A DNA stretch of 64,000 nucleotides from Alteromonas marina (GTDB taxonomy: Bacteria > Pseudomonadota > Gammaproteobacteria > Enterobacterales > Alteromonadaceae), in contig NZ_JWLW01000014.1 in the NCBI RefSeq assembly GCF_000808575.1, positions 62,001-126,000 of the forward strand, in the 5' to 3' direction. Numbering within the stretch: the stretch's first letter is position 1; each line of letters opens with the position of its first letter. Shown here one piece after another: positions 46,926-55,447 of the stretch. The notes under the pieces are model-generated. The model was not told where the DNA came from. It searched no databases and saw only the letters and a list, made by a program, of their open reading frames with translations. A program made the translations under genes and the position numbers.

Positions 46926-47033
46926 ACTTTTGTGCGAAGGGGAAACGGAGATAAAACTTAACGGGAATAAGAAAGATAGGCGCTGGCTTTGCTGAGTAGA
47001 TAAACTTCACAAAACCAGGCTAATACGTTATTT

Positions 47034-47090
47034 GATAAGCTATTTAATAAGTTACTTAATAAGCTAATTAATAAGCTACTTAATAACTTT
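47034..47090. repeat. 12-bp tandem repeat at the end of sspB
   Basis: Units of 12 bp such as AATAAGCTACTT are repeated about 4.7 times (starting at 47034, 47046, 47058, 47070 and 47082), with small changes. The repeat covers the last codons and stop of sspB and continues downstream. Read on the minus strand in the sspB frame, each unit has a stop codon, giving five stops (TAG, TAG, TAA, TAG, TAA) at 12-base spacing. Confidence 0.85.
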
Positions 47091-47549
47091 AAGGGTAGGC
47101 TTACCCTTTTTAGGTGGAACAGGTGCGTCTTTCACGTCGCTTGCATCAGCATCTTCCAGCGACGTCGGGCCGCTAGGTTGAGAAACATCTTCAGATGTTT
47201 CTGGACGCTCTTGCTGCGCACGAGCCACATCTTCTTCAGTGGCGAATACTGTACCTGCACCATTTTCTCTTGCGTAAATAGCCATTACCGCTTCACAAGG
47301 CATACTTAATCTTCTAGGTTGCCCAGAGAAGCGCGCTTGAAACGATAAGCCATCTAAATCAAGAGAAAAGTTAACACACGCACTAGGTGATACGTTTAAA
47401 ACGATCTGGCCGTCTTTAACGAATTCCTGCGGCACTTCAACCAACTCGTTGGTTGCATCTACCACAATGTACGGCGTTAAGTCGTTATCAACAATCCACT
47501 CATAAAAAGCCCTAAGCAAATAGGGCTGGTTTGACGTCATAGATGTCAT
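47076..47549 (-). CDS. sspB: SspB, ClpXP specificity-enhancing factor
   Basis: 157 residues. The N-terminal substrate-binding domain begins NQPYLLRAFYEWIVDNDLTPYIVV, followed by a disordered linker and the C-terminal ClpX-binding tail KGKPTLKVIK. SspB tethers ssrA-tagged proteins to the ClpXP protease. The ATG overlaps the sspA stop by 4 bp (47546-47549). The end of the gene lies inside a 12-bp tandem repeat that supplies the stop codon, but the ClpX tail is intact. Confidence 0.96.
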   Translation of the reverse strand: MTSMTSNQPYLLRAFYEWIVDNDLTPYIVVDATNELVEVPQEFVKDGQIVLNVSPSACVNFSLDLDGLSFQARFSGQPRRLSMPCEAVMAIYARENGAGTVFATEEDVARAQQERPETSEDVSQPSGPTSLEDADASDVKDAPVPPKKGKPTLKVIK

Positions 47550-48178
47550 AGCGGGTTGTGGATCTCACGCTCTTGGTCAGTCAAAGACGCTTTAAATGAA
47601 CTACGAGAGAAAATACGGTTCATGTAAGCGTTAATTTCTTTGCTGCCAGCACCGTTTAGTTCAATACCTAGTGCAGGTAAACGCCATAATAGCGGAGCAA
47701 GGTAGCAATCAACTAAGCTGAACTCTTCGCTCATAAAGTAAGGCATTTCACCAAATACAGGCGCAAGAGATAGCAAAGCTTCACGCAGCTCATTACGTGC
47801 TGCTTCTACATCACCTTCGCCACGGAAAATACGGGCAGCAAGCGAGTACCAGTCTTGCTCGATGCGGTGCATCATAAGGCGGCTCTGACCACGTGATACT
47901 GGGTAAACCGGCATAAGTGGTGGATGAGGGAAACGCTCATCAAGGTATTCCATGATGATGTGCGACTTGTAAAGTACAAGCTCGCGATCAACTAGAGTTG
48001 GAACAGTACCGTAAGGGTTAAGCTCCAACAGATCTTCAGACAAGTTGCTAGGATCTGTGTAGCTGATTTCAACACCCACACCTTTTTCTGCCAACACAAT
48101 ACGCACCTGGTGGCTATAAATATCAATTGTGTCAGAGAACAACGTCATAATAGAACGTTTATTCGCGGCTACGGCCAT
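47546..48178 (-). CDS. sspA: Stringent starvation protein A
   Basis: 210 residues of the glutathione S-transferase fold: thioredoxin-like N domain (IDIYSHQVRIVLAEKGVGVEISY, NPYGTVPTLVDRELVLYKSHIIMEYLDERFPHPPLMPV) and a helical C domain. SspA binds RNA polymerase as a starvation-induced regulator and lacks typical transferase activity. The HPPLMPVYP surface pocket conserved in SspA is visible. GGAGGA precedes the ATG. It forms an operon with sspB downstream of the cytochrome bc1 genes. Confidence 0.96.
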   Translation of the reverse strand: MAVAANKRSIMTLFSDTIDIYSHQVRIVLAEKGVGVEISYTDPSNLSEDLLELNPYGTVPTLVDRELVLYKSHIIMEYLDERFPHPPLMPVYPVSRGQSRLMMHRIEQDWYSLAARIFRGEGDVEAARNELREALLSLAPVFGEMPYFMSEEFSLVDCYLAPLLWRLPALGIELNGAGSKEINAYMNRIFSRSSFKASLTDQEREIHNPL

Positions 48179-48236
48179 TCAATTTCCTCCGTCGAGAAAC
48201 AAGTTTACGCTTACAAACGGTAAGCTTATTACGTTA

Positions 48237-48287
48237 ACTCGTGCTACCTGAAGACCCTATTTACTAGGATTTTCAGATAGCACGAGT
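48237..48287. repeat. Long inverted repeat upstream of sspA
   Basis: ACTCGTGCTACCTGAA (48237-48252) and TTCAGATAGCACGAGT (48272-48287) are 16-bp arms with one mismatch, and the loop itself can form a small CCTA/TAGG stem. It is 59-109 bp upstream of the sspA start and downstream of the petC terminator. It may be a leader hairpin of sspA or a second terminator for the pet operon without a good T run. Confidence 0.6.
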
Positions 48288-48293
48288 AAATAC

Positions 48294-48322
48294 CAAAAAA
48301 GGGGGCGAGAAGCCCCCTTTTC
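48294..48322 (-). terminator. Terminator of the petABC operon
   Basis: GGGGGC (48301-48306) pairs with GCCCCC (48312-48317). On the minus strand it is followed by seven T; the complementary side also has TTTT. It lies 24-52 bp beyond the petC stop. Confidence 0.9.
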
Positions 48323-48345
48323 ATATTATACATAAATCTGTGCGA

Positions 48346-49080
48346 TTAGTGCACTTCTCGCCAGTATTCTTTCTTCAGTAAGTAAACAAATACAAACAAT
48401 ACTGCGATAAAGATAAGTACCCACTTACCGATTTTGTGAGATTCAAGTTTAGAAGGCTCACCTGTGTACTCTAGGAAATTCACGATATCGGCAACAGCTT
48501 GGTCGTACTCGTCAGGAGACATTGCGCCAGTACCATCTGACTTAATGCCTACATAACGCTTAACCATTTCGCCATCAACCATTTGCTCTTCATAAGTACG
48601 TGTTGGCGTACCTTGAAGTGGTTGAAGTACGTGTGGCATACCTACTTCAGGGAATACTGTGTTGTTCACACCAAATGGGCGGCTTTCGTCAACATAGAAA
48701 GAGCGCAGGTAAGTGTAAATCCAGTCTTCGCCACGAACACGAGCCACTAGCGTTAAGTCTGGTGGAGCAGCACCAAACCAGCCAGCAGCCGCCTCTTCAG
48801 GCATTGCACGAGTGATGTAGTCAGACACTTTTTCACCCGTGAACTGCAGGTATTCTTGACCTAGTTCGTCAGGAATACCCAAGTCTTGGAATGAACGCTG
48901 ATAGCGCTGATACTTCATTGAGTGACAGCCTAAGCAGTAGTTCATGAACAATTGTGCACCGCGTTGTAAAGACGCCTTATCGGTTAAATCGATAGGGGCT
49001 TTATCTAGGTGTACGTTCCCGCCTGCCGCAAGCGCTACGCCAGGTAGGAAGAAGGCTAAAAAGCACATCATTTTTTTCAT
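48346..49080 (-). CDS. petC: Cytochrome c1 of the bc1 complex
   Basis: 244 residues: signal peptide (cleavage near ALAAGG, residue 19), haem c motif CLGCH (Cys49, Cys52, His53), and a C-terminal membrane anchor (about 218-236, KWVLIFIAVLFVFVYLL). The sixth-ligand methionine lies in the middle of the domain. Cytochrome c1 takes electrons from the Rieske centre and passes them to soluble cytochrome c. Overlaps petB by 4 bp (49077-49080). It is last in the petABC operon and ends just before a strong terminator. Confidence 0.97.
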   Translation of the reverse strand: MKKMMCFLAFFLPGVALAAGGNVHLDKAPIDLTDKASLQRGAQLFMNYCLGCHSMKYQRYQRSFQDLGIPDELGQEYLQFTGEKVSDYITRAMPEEAAAGWFGAAPPDLTLVARVRGEDWIYTYLRSFYVDESRPFGVNNTVFPEVGMPHVLQPLQGTPTRTYEEQMVDGEMVKRYVGIKSDGTGAMSPDEYDQAVADIVNFLEYTGEPSKLESHKIGKWVLIFIAVLFVFVYLLKKEYWREVH

Positions 49081-50342
49081 TTAGAAATCCTCTCTGGCAC
49101 AGGTTTAGTGTTTTCGTTTTTGCTGTACAAGAACAGTGCTAGGAAGAAACCGAAGTACATTACCGTTGCAACTTGCGACGCAATGATTTTCCAGTTTTCT
49201 TGCGGTGTACCACCTAGGTAACCTAGGAAGATAAACACAATTGCAAACACGATAAGGTTTACTTTGTGTAGGCCACAACGATAGCGCCATGACTTAACAC
49301 GACCACGGTCTAACCAAGGCAGAGCAAATAGCGCAGCAATTGCACCGAACATCGCTAATACACCGAATAGCTTATCAGGAACCGCTTTTAGTACAGCGTA
49401 GAACGGTGTGAAGTACCAAACAGGGAAGATATGCTCAGGTGTTTTAAGTGGGTTAGCAATTTCAAAGTTAGGGTGCTCTAGGAATTTACCGCCCATTTCA
49501 GGGGCAAAGAACAGCACGTAAGTGAACAATGCTAAGAATACACAGAACGCCACAAGGTCTTTAAGTACGATGTGTGGGAAGAACGGCAATACGTCATCAG
49601 CAATGTCGTACTTGCTTGTGTAGTATTCATGAATTTCATACTTCGTCTTTTCAGACTCAGGTAGTGAACCTTTCTTGTGCTTGATAGCGATACCATCAGG
49701 GTTGTTAGAACCCACTTCGTGAAGTGCAATAATGTGAAGGAACACAAGAATAACGATAACCAACGGCAACGCAATAACGTGTAATGCGAAGAAGCGGTTT
49801 AGTGTTGCGCCAGAGATAACATAGTCACCTTGTAGCCAAATAACAAGGTCAGGACCAACAACAGGAATAGCACCAAATAGTGATACGATTACCTGCGCCC
49901 CCCAGTAAGACATTTGTCCCCAAGGTAGAACGTAACCCATGAAAGCTTCTGCCATAAGCGCTAGGTAAATAAACATACCAAACACCCATAGAAGCTCACG
50001 AGGCTTCTGGTAAGAGCCGTAAATCATGCCACGGAACATGTGTAGATATACCACAATAAAGAACGCTGATGCGCCAGTACTGTGCATGTAACGAATGATC
50101 CAACCGTAGTCGATCTCACGCATGATGTATTCAACAGAAGCAAATGCGCCTTCTGAAGATGGAACGAAGTTCATGGTCAACCAAATACCAGTAACAATCT
50201 GGTTCACCAAAACGATAGTTGCTAGAAAACCGAACACATACCAGAAGTTCATGTTCTTTGGAGCAGGATATTGAAGAGCGTGCATATTCGCAACGCGCAT
50301 CATTGGGATGCGCTCTTCAATCCAACCTAGGAAAGCATTCAT
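49077..50342 (-). CDS. petB: Cytochrome b of the bc1 complex
   Basis: 421 residues from the ATG at 50342, 1 bp after the petA stop (TAATATG); the longer frame overlaps petA. It is a single-chain cytochrome b with eight membrane helices. Helix B has the first haem-ligand pair (HSTGASAFFIVVYLHMFRG), helix D the second (ALHVIALPLVIVILVFLHIIALHEV), and PEWY is replaced by PVWYFTPFYA at the Qo site, the typical bacterial variant region. It oxidises ubiquinol and moves protons. Overlaps petC by 4 bp. Confidence 0.97.
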   Translation of the reverse strand: MNAFLGWIEERIPMMRVANMHALQYPAPKNMNFWYVFGFLATIVLVNQIVTGIWLTMNFVPSSEGAFASVEYIMREIDYGWIIRYMHSTGASAFFIVVYLHMFRGMIYGSYQKPRELLWVFGMFIYLALMAEAFMGYVLPWGQMSYWGAQVIVSLFGAIPVVGPDLVIWLQGDYVISGATLNRFFALHVIALPLVIVILVFLHIIALHEVGSNNPDGIAIKHKKGSLPESEKTKYEIHEYYTSKYDIADDVLPFFPHIVLKDLVAFCVFLALFTYVLFFAPEMGGKFLEHPNFEIANPLKTPEHIFPVWYFTPFYAVLKAVPDKLFGVLAMFGAIAALFALPWLDRGRVKSWRYRCGLHKVNLIVFAIVFIFLGYLGGTPQENWKIIASQVATVMYFGFFLALFLYSKNENTKPVPERISK

Positions 50343-50343
50343 A

Positions 50344-50976
50344 TTACACGGCCTCCGCTTCTGAACCGATGATGATGTTATTGTCATCAACGAATTGATA
50401 TGGCGGTACGACCAGGTTCAACGGTGCAGGAACGTTTTGGAATACACGTCCAGCCATGTCGAATTTCGAACCGTGGCACGGGCAGAAGAATCCATCTGGA
50501 ACGCCTTCAACCACTTCTTCAAATGCACCGTCTTTAAGATGCTGTGGAGAACAACCCAGGTGAGTACAGATACCAACAAGGATAAGGTACTCTTCCTTCA
50601 TTGAACGGAAACGGTTTTGAGCAAAGGCAGGCTGCTGCTCAGCTTCAGAGTTAGGATCTTTCAGCTTATCTTCGTGCGCGCCTAGTTCTTCAAGAATTTC
50701 AGGCGTACGACGTACAATCCATACAGGCTTGCTTCGCCACATTACACGTACTAATTGTCCAGGTTCAATCCCGCTGATATCTACTTCAACGTCAGCACCA
50801 GCGGCTTTCGCTTTGGCGCTCGGATTCCAGGACGCAATAAAAGGCACAGCAGCACCAACGACACCTACACCACCAACTACCGACGTGGCAACGGTCAAGA
50901 ACCGACGACGAGTGTTGTTTTCTGGCTGGTTTTCATTGTGTGCAGACTCTGTTGCATCTACAGATACATTGCTCAT
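50344..50976 (-). CDS. petA: Rieske iron-sulfur subunit of the bc1 complex
   Basis: 210 residues from the ATG at 50976, which has GGAG 8 bp upstream; the ATG six bases earlier would sit against that site. The N terminus has NTRRRFLTVATSVVGGVG, a Tat-type signal that stays as the membrane anchor. The [2Fe-2S] site is CTHLGC (about 137-142) and CPCHG (about 165-169). Electrons pass from ubiquinol through it to cytochrome c1. First gene of the petABC operon. Confidence 0.97.
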   Translation of the reverse strand: MSNVSVDATESAHNENQPENNTRRRFLTVATSVVGGVGVVGAAVPFIASWNPSAKAKAAGADVEVDISGIEPGQLVRVMWRSKPVWIVRRTPEILEELGAHEDKLKDPNSEAEQQPAFAQNRFRSMKEEYLILVGICTHLGCSPQHLKDGAFEEVVEGVPDGFFCPCHGSKFDMAGRVFQNVPAPLNLVVPPYQFVDDNNIIIGSEAEAV

Positions 50977-51413
50977 CCACATTTCTCCAGGTTTGGATAA
51001 TTATGATGTGTAACCCAAGCTTATACTGGTTTTATCACGCTTGCGTCATGCATCATATGGCTTGTCATGACAGCGACGTAACAGCAAAAATTTACTGATT
51101 TACGAAGTCACGAAAGTTTTCAAAATTTTCGACCGCAAATGATAAAAGAAAAGCCCTTATAAACACAAGGTTTTACTGATATTTAAGCGACAATTTAATT
51201 CAAAAGGTGTGTTTAGGTGTAGTGAGGGAAAGGCCTAAAATCAAGGTTTTGAAGAATATTTGGTAAGATAACACCAGCAAATTAAACCTTTGTTATGAAT
51301 TGTAGAGGCTTGAAGACTTTACTGAATGTGGGACGCAGGCAACTTGTAATAGAAAAAAAGCAATAAAAAACCCGGCATAAGCCGGGTTTTTTGCAATACA
51401 AAAAACGTAAAAA
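50977..51413. other. Region upstream of petABC, with a 21-bp palindrome
   Basis: 437 bp between petA and rpsI. It holds the pet promoter, the rpsI terminator (51365-51392), and a near-perfect 21-bp palindrome CGAAAGTTTTC-AAAATTTTCG (51111-51131, one mismatched pair), about 135 bp before petA and possibly an operator. No gene is supported. Confidence 0.45.
51365..51392 (-). terminator. Terminator of rplM-rpsI
   Basis: AAAAAACCCGGC (51365-51376) pairs perfectly with GCCGGGTTTTTT (51381-51392) around ATAA. It lies 21 bp after the rpsI stop; T runs exist on both strands. Confidence 0.93.
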
Positions 51414-51806
51414 TTAACGCTTTGAGAATTGTGGACGCTTACGCGCTTTGTGTAGACCAACTTTCTTACGTTCAACGCGACGTGCGTCACGAGTAACGAA
51501 GCCAGCTTTACGAAGTGCTGGACGTAGTGCTTCATCATACTCCATAAGAGCACGAGTAAGACCGTGACGGATTGCACCCGCTTGACCGTTAGAACCACCG
51601 CCTTTAACAGTGATGTATACGTCAAACTTTTCAGTCATTTCAACAAGTTCAAGTGGCTGACGAACAACCATGCACTCTGTTTCACGACCAAAGTACTCGT
51701 CAAGAGCGCGTTGGTTTACTTTAATGCTACCTGTGCCTGGACGTAGGAACACACGAGCAGTAGAACTTTTGCGGCGGCCTGTGCCGTAGTATTGAGTATC
51801 TGCCAT
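51414..51806 (-). CDS. rpsI: Ribosomal protein S9
   Basis: 130 residues, full length. Conserved [17 protein letters not shown] near the N terminus, [19 protein letters not shown], and the C-terminal [17 protein letters not shown] whose end reaches the ribosomal P site. Cotranscribed with rplM, 12 bp downstream, as in nearly all bacteria. A strong terminator follows. Confidence 0.99.
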   Translation of the reverse strand: MADTQYYGTGRRKSSTARVFLRPGTGSIKVNQRALDEYFGRETECMVVRQPLELVEMTEKFDVYITVKGGGSNGQAGAIRHGLTRALMEYDEALRPALRKAGFVTRDARRVERKKVGLHKARKRPQFSKR

Positions 51807-51818
51807 GTTAATAGCTCC

Positions 51819-52247
51819 TTAAATGTCCAAAACTTGTGGTTGCTGTGCGGTGTGCTTGTGCTCTGCACCTGCGTAAACTTTCATTTTACGGAACATTGCG
51901 CGACCTAGAGGGCCTTTTGGCAACATGCCTTTAACTGCTTTTTCAATAACCATTTCTGGCTTGTGAGCAATTAGTTTTTCAAAGTTTGTCTCTTTAAGAC
52001 CACCTGGGTAACCAGAGTGCGCATAGTACATTTTGTCTTGCGCTTTACGGCCTGTTACCGCAACTTTCTCAGCATTGATTACTACGATGTAATCACCAGT
52101 GTCCACGTGAGGTGTGTACTCTGGCTTGTGCTTACCACGAAGGCGTAGTGCGATTTCAGAAGCCAAACGGCCTAGAGTTTTGTCTGTGGCGTCTACCACA
52201 TACCAGTCACGTTGTACCGTTTCTGGCTTAGCAACAAAAGTTTTCAT
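51819..52247 (-). CDS. rplM: Ribosomal protein L13
   Basis: 142 residues from the ATG at 52247 ([20 protein letters not shown]), equal in length to E. coli L13; an ATG 12 bp upstream adds four residues and is less likely. [20 protein letters not shown] and the C-terminal [11 protein letters not shown] are invariant family features. L13 is an early 50S assembly protein and in E. coli represses its own operon. Leader hairpins upstream could serve that control. Confidence 0.99.
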   Translation of the reverse strand: MKTFVAKPETVQRDWYVVDATDKTLGRLASEIALRLRGKHKPEYTPHVDTGDYIVVINAEKVAVTGRKAQDKMYYAHSGYPGGLKETNFEKLIAHKPEMVIEKAVKGMLPKGPLGRAMFRKMKVYAGAEHKHTAQQPQVLDI

Positions 52248-52280
52248 TTTCAAATTCACCCGAATAATATCGTCGTTACT

Positions 52281-52363
52281 GATTTCTGAACACCAGAAAT
52301 CACCTTAAAATCAACACAATGACCCCTTCGAGCCGGCTGATTCTTCCACCTTCCCAAAGGTGG
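52281..52363 (-). promoter_or_regulatory. Possible rplM-rpsI leader with two hairpins
   Basis: Upstream of rplM are two perfect stems: GATTTCTG (52281-52288) with CAGAAATC (52294-52301), and CCACCTT (52346-52352) with AAGGTGG (52357-52363). They would be in the 5' leader of the rplM transcript. In E. coli L13 acts on its own mRNA, so an autoregulatory leader is plausible; structural match to that site was not tested. Confidence 0.4.
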
Positions 52364-52519
52364 GCGTAACTGGGCAGGGCGCGAATTATACAGGAATTGA
52401 AGGAAATGCGAACCCCTAATAACAAAAAATATGGATAAAATTCCATCATCTGCCGATGACATAGAAACCGATTTGAGGTAACGTCAAAACGTTATATTTG
52501 GAACCGCTATAAAAACAAA

Positions 52520-53416
52520 ATGAAAATGTCTCGCTTCGTAGCTTCAATGATGATGCTACACACGCTATTTATAGCCAGTGTAAATGCTGAGGAGTTAGTA
52601 TATACACGTGCGTTTGCCGATGGTGATTATGGCAATTATCATGTAGCTGTGCTCAGTGCAGTTATCGCAGCAACACCAGAATACGGTGATGTTGCTTTAA
52701 CCCCTCACCCCCATCCTATGAGTCAGAGTCGTCAGCTTGTTACTTTGCTAAAAGGCGATGCGGATGTAATGTGGAGTGTCACCAACAGTAACCGAGAGCA
52801 GCGTCTTCTGCCCGTTAAGTTACCACTGCTGAAAGGTTATTCAGGTTATCGCGTATTGGTGATTAACCCTTCTGAGCAGTCCAGTTTTGCCCAACAAACC
52901 GGCGAAGCATTAAAGCAATCAACCATGGTTCAAGGCGCAGACTGGCCAGATTTAAGTGTACTTAAAGCAAATGGCTATAACGTAAGTGGTGAAGATTGGA
53001 GCCTTTGGTTCCATTCTATGTACTCTATGGTAGATAAGGGGCTAGTTGACGCTTTCCCCAGAAATATCATAGAAGTACACCTCGATTTAGAACGCCATAA
53101 AGATAAGCATATCTCTTTAGAGCAGTTCCACCTATTAAAATACCCCAACTATGAGTACTTTTTTGTTAGCCCAGATAACCCTGCCCTCGCGAATAGATTG
53201 AGATTAGGTCTTATCAGAATTCTAGACGGTGGAGAACTCGAACGTATCTTCGATAGCTTCGAAGGGCACAGAAAAGCAGAAATGCTTGCCGATGCTGAAA
53301 GTAGAAAAATTCACGAACTCGGCAACCCAACAATACCTTATAAACTAGATTACGCGCGGTGGGATAAATACAAAGATTTAGCAATACGCGCGCTCGAAAA
53401 AGAGATGTCAGAGTAA
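52520..53416 (+). CDS. Periplasmic solute-binding-like protein
   Basis: 298 residues with a signal peptide (cleavage near VNAEE, residue 23). It has the type II binding-protein look (LVTLLKGDADVMWSVTNSNREQ, then DKGLVDAFPRNIIEVHLDL and a C-terminal NRLRLGLIRILDGGELERIFDSF), close to proteins annotated as transporter substrate-binding domain proteins in Alteromonas. No permease is adjacent. It lies upstream of the two-component genes on the same strand, but a PmrA-like box separates them. Ligand and role are unknown. Confidence 0.7.
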   Translation: MKMSRFVASMMMLHTLFIASVNAEELVYTRAFADGDYGNYHVAVLSAVIAATPEYGDVALTPHPHPMSQSRQLVTLLKGDADVMWSVTNSNREQRLLPVKLPLLKGYSGYRVLVINPSEQSSFAQQTGEALKQSTMVQGADWPDLSVLKANGYNVSGEDWSLWFHSMYSMVDKGLVDAFPRNIIEVHLDLERHKDKHISLEQFHLLKYPNYEYFFVSPDNPALANRLRLGLIRILDGGELERIFDSFEGHRKAEMLADAESRKIHELGNPTIPYKLDYARWDKYKDLAIRALEKEMSE

Positions 53417-53427
53417 AACACTAAACA

Positions 53428-53444
53428 CTTAAGGTTTTCTTAAG
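53428..53444 (+). promoter_or_regulatory. PmrA/QseB-type box upstream of the two-component genes
   Basis: CTTAAG (53428-53433), 5 bp, CTTAAG (53439-53444). TAGTGT begins 10 bp later and could be the -10 element. The same spacing recurs before two other units in this region. Direct repeats of this form are the known binding sites of PmrA/BasR, and QseB sites are similar. Autoregulation by the adjacent regulator is inferred. Confidence 0.75.
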
Positions 53445-53490
53445 GTCTCTCGTTTAGTGTTTTGATTTGTTTTTTATCAATGAGTTTTTT

Positions 53491-54156
53491 ATGCGTGTAC
53501 TGCTCGTAGAGGACGATAGGCCGTTGTCTGACGCCCTCGCCCTTTCACTAAAGAATGCCAACTTCACGGTAGACTGTGTTTATTCAGGCGCAGATGCCCT
53601 TGCAACGCTTCGAGCGGGCCAAAGTGACATCGTCATTCTTGACTTGGGTTTACCTGACACAGATGGCCTCGACGTACTAAAATCTATTCGAAAGAAAAAC
53701 GCAACGCTTCCTGTGTTGATACTAACTGCACGGGATAAAACGCTAGACAAAATCTCTGGCTTAGATGCAGGCGCCGACGACTACTTACCAAAACCGTTTG
53801 AAATAGAAGAACTGTTAGCTAGGATTAGAGTACTTGAGCGTCGTCTGAGCACAGCATCTCACACCATTGTGAGTGTTAAGAATGTCAGCCTTGATACTGC
53901 CCATCATACGCTTACTATCGACAATCAAAACGTTCACTTACCTCGACGTGAACTCATGCTAGTAAAAGCGCTTATTGAAAACGCAGGGCGCATACTGAGT
54001 AAAGATCAGCTAGAGAATAAACTTTATGAGTGGGGAGAGGAAGTGGCAAGCAACACGATAGAAGTACACGTGAGTAATTTGCGTAAGAAAATGCCTCCTG
54101 AGTTTATTAAGACTATTAGAGGCGTCGGTTATTGCATTTCAAAATCGGGGGAGTGA
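53491..54156 (+). CDS. Response regulator, OmpR/PmrA-QseB type
   Basis: 221 residues from the ATG at 53491; a TTG start 24 bp upstream is less likely. The receiver is complete: Asp8-Asp9 pocket, phosphoacceptor Asp51 in VILDLGLPDTDG, and KPF near residue 104. The winged-helix domain has LPRRELMLVKALIENAGRILSK and ends with TIRGVGYCI. It pairs with the sensor kinase 1 bp downstream. Three CTTAAG-N5-CTTAAG boxes in this region are likely targets. The name PmrA or QseB is not fixed by sequence reading alone. Confidence 0.92.
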   Translation: MRVLLVEDDRPLSDALALSLKNANFTVDCVYSGADALATLRAGQSDIVILDLGLPDTDGLDVLKSIRKKNATLPVLILTARDKTLDKISGLDAGADDYLPKPFEIEELLARIRVLERRLSTASHTIVSVKNVSLDTAHHTLTIDNQNVHLPRRELMLVKALIENAGRILSKDQLENKLYEWGEEVASNTIEVHVSNLRKKMPPEFIKTIRGVGYCISKSGE

Positions 54157-54157
54157 A

Positions 54158-55447
54158 TTGTCTTCAATTCGCCGCTTTCTAATTCTTACACTGATCAGCG
54201 CGCTTGTTTTAGTGATATTTAGTGCAGCACTTAAAGGCTACCGCGCAACGCTGGGTATATCGAATACCTTGTTAGATAACGAGTTAGTTGAGCTATCCCG
54301 CGCAATCTCTTACGTAGATAGCGGCACCCGCACACAGCAACAGACACTTTTCTTCCAGGTATGGAAACAAGGTAAGCTGGCCAGCTCATCTACTGACGCG
54401 CTAAGCACGCCGTTAACCAGCTTTTCCGAGGGCTTTTCTGAAGTAAACGCACTGGGCACACGTTGGCGGGTACATACCCGGTTTAACCCGAATAATGATA
54501 GCTGGTATATGGTGGCTCAACCCGTAAGTAGTCGCTTCACTTTAACTGACTCGCTAACTGTAGCCGCCATCACCCCTTTTATAATTAGTGTGCCTATTCT
54601 TGCACTCATTCTCTTTTTTGGCATTACTTGGGGACTATCGCCGTTAAAACACCTATCAAAACTCCTTGCCAGCCGCCAGGGTAATGATTTTTCTACCATT
54701 GCGTTATCCCGTGAGCCCAGTGAACTTAGCCCTGTTGTTACTACGTTAAACACCATGTTCACGCGACTGAATTCAGCGTTCGAACGAGAGCAGCAATTCG
54801 CATCCAATGCGGCGCATGAGCTTAGAACTCCGCTCAGCGTGATGAAAATAAACATTCACAATATAGCGAACGAGTTAGGTGAAAAAGGCCACGTATTGGC
54901 TCCCCTCAAAGCAGACACTGACAGAATGATCCACGCGGTAAACCAATTCCTTTTGCTTACTCGCACCAGTCCAGAAACGTTTGCAGAACAGCGAGAACCT
55001 GTAAATGTGCATGTGGTCTCGCAAGAGGTAATTAGTGACCTATACGGCGCTATAGAAAATAAAAACCAAGAAATAGCACTGGAAGGAGAAGAGGCCTGGT
55101 TGCTAAGTTCTCAATTTGTCCTTTACACCTTGCTTCAGAACTTAGTGAGCAATGCAAGTAAATACTCTCCTAGCGGTGCACAAATAATAATTAGGATTGA
55201 ACGACGGAAAAACGAACTAGCTTTAAGCGTCTGTGATTCTGGGCCAGGCATCCCTGCTGACCAGCGCGCTGTCGTGCTAAACCGGTTCAAAAGAGCATCT
55301 AACAGCTCGCCTCATTCGGGAAGCGGCTTGGGGCTAGCCATTGTAGAACAAATCGTTGTATTACACGGGGCTGAGCTCTCTTTAGATGAAAGTTCGCTCG
55401 GGGGATTAGAAGTTAGGGTGGCATTTTCCAATGACTACATACTCTAA
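54158..55447 (+). CDS. Sensor histidine kinase, QseC/PmrB type
   Basis: 429 residues. Membrane segments about 5-25 and 136-160 enclose a periplasmic domain of about 110 residues. HAMP-like linker, then HisKA with SNAAHELRTPL (His220), N box LVSNASKYSPSG, and GSGLGLAIVEQIVVLHGA. It phosphorylates the adjacent regulator. TTG start with GGGGGAG 4 bp upstream; the stop of the regulator lies just before it. In PmrB relatives the periplasmic domain senses Fe3+ or pH through ExxE; no such motif is clear here (an EGF stretch only). The last 17 bp overlap the cupredoxin gene. Confidence 0.9.
   Translation: MSSIRRFLILTLISALVLVIFSAALKGYRATLGISNTLLDNELVELSRAISYVDSGTRTQQQTLFFQVWKQGKLASSSTDALSTPLTSFSEGFSEVNALGTRWRVHTRFNPNNDSWYMVAQPVSSRFTLTDSLTVAAITPFIISVPILALILFFGITWGLSPLKHLSKLLASRQGNDFSTIALSREPSELSPVVTTLNTMFTRLNSAFEREQQFASNAAHELRTPLSVMKINIHNIANELGEKGHVLAPLKADTDRMIHAVNQFLLLTRTSPETFAEQREPVNVHVVSQEVISDLYGAIENKNQEIALEGEEAWLLSSQFVLYTLLQNLVSNASKYSPSGAQIIIRIERRKNELALSVCDSGPGIPADQRAVVLNRFKRASNSSPHSGSGLGLAIVEQIVVLHGAELSLDESSLGGLEVRVAFSNDYIL

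Noticed and set aside
47034..47090. Tandem repeat as a CRISPR array
   Set aside because: Units are 12 bp and contiguous with no spacers.
51293..51625. 110-residue minus-strand frame over rpsI end and its terminator
   Set aside because: Wrong frame of a ribosomal protein gene and runs through a terminator.
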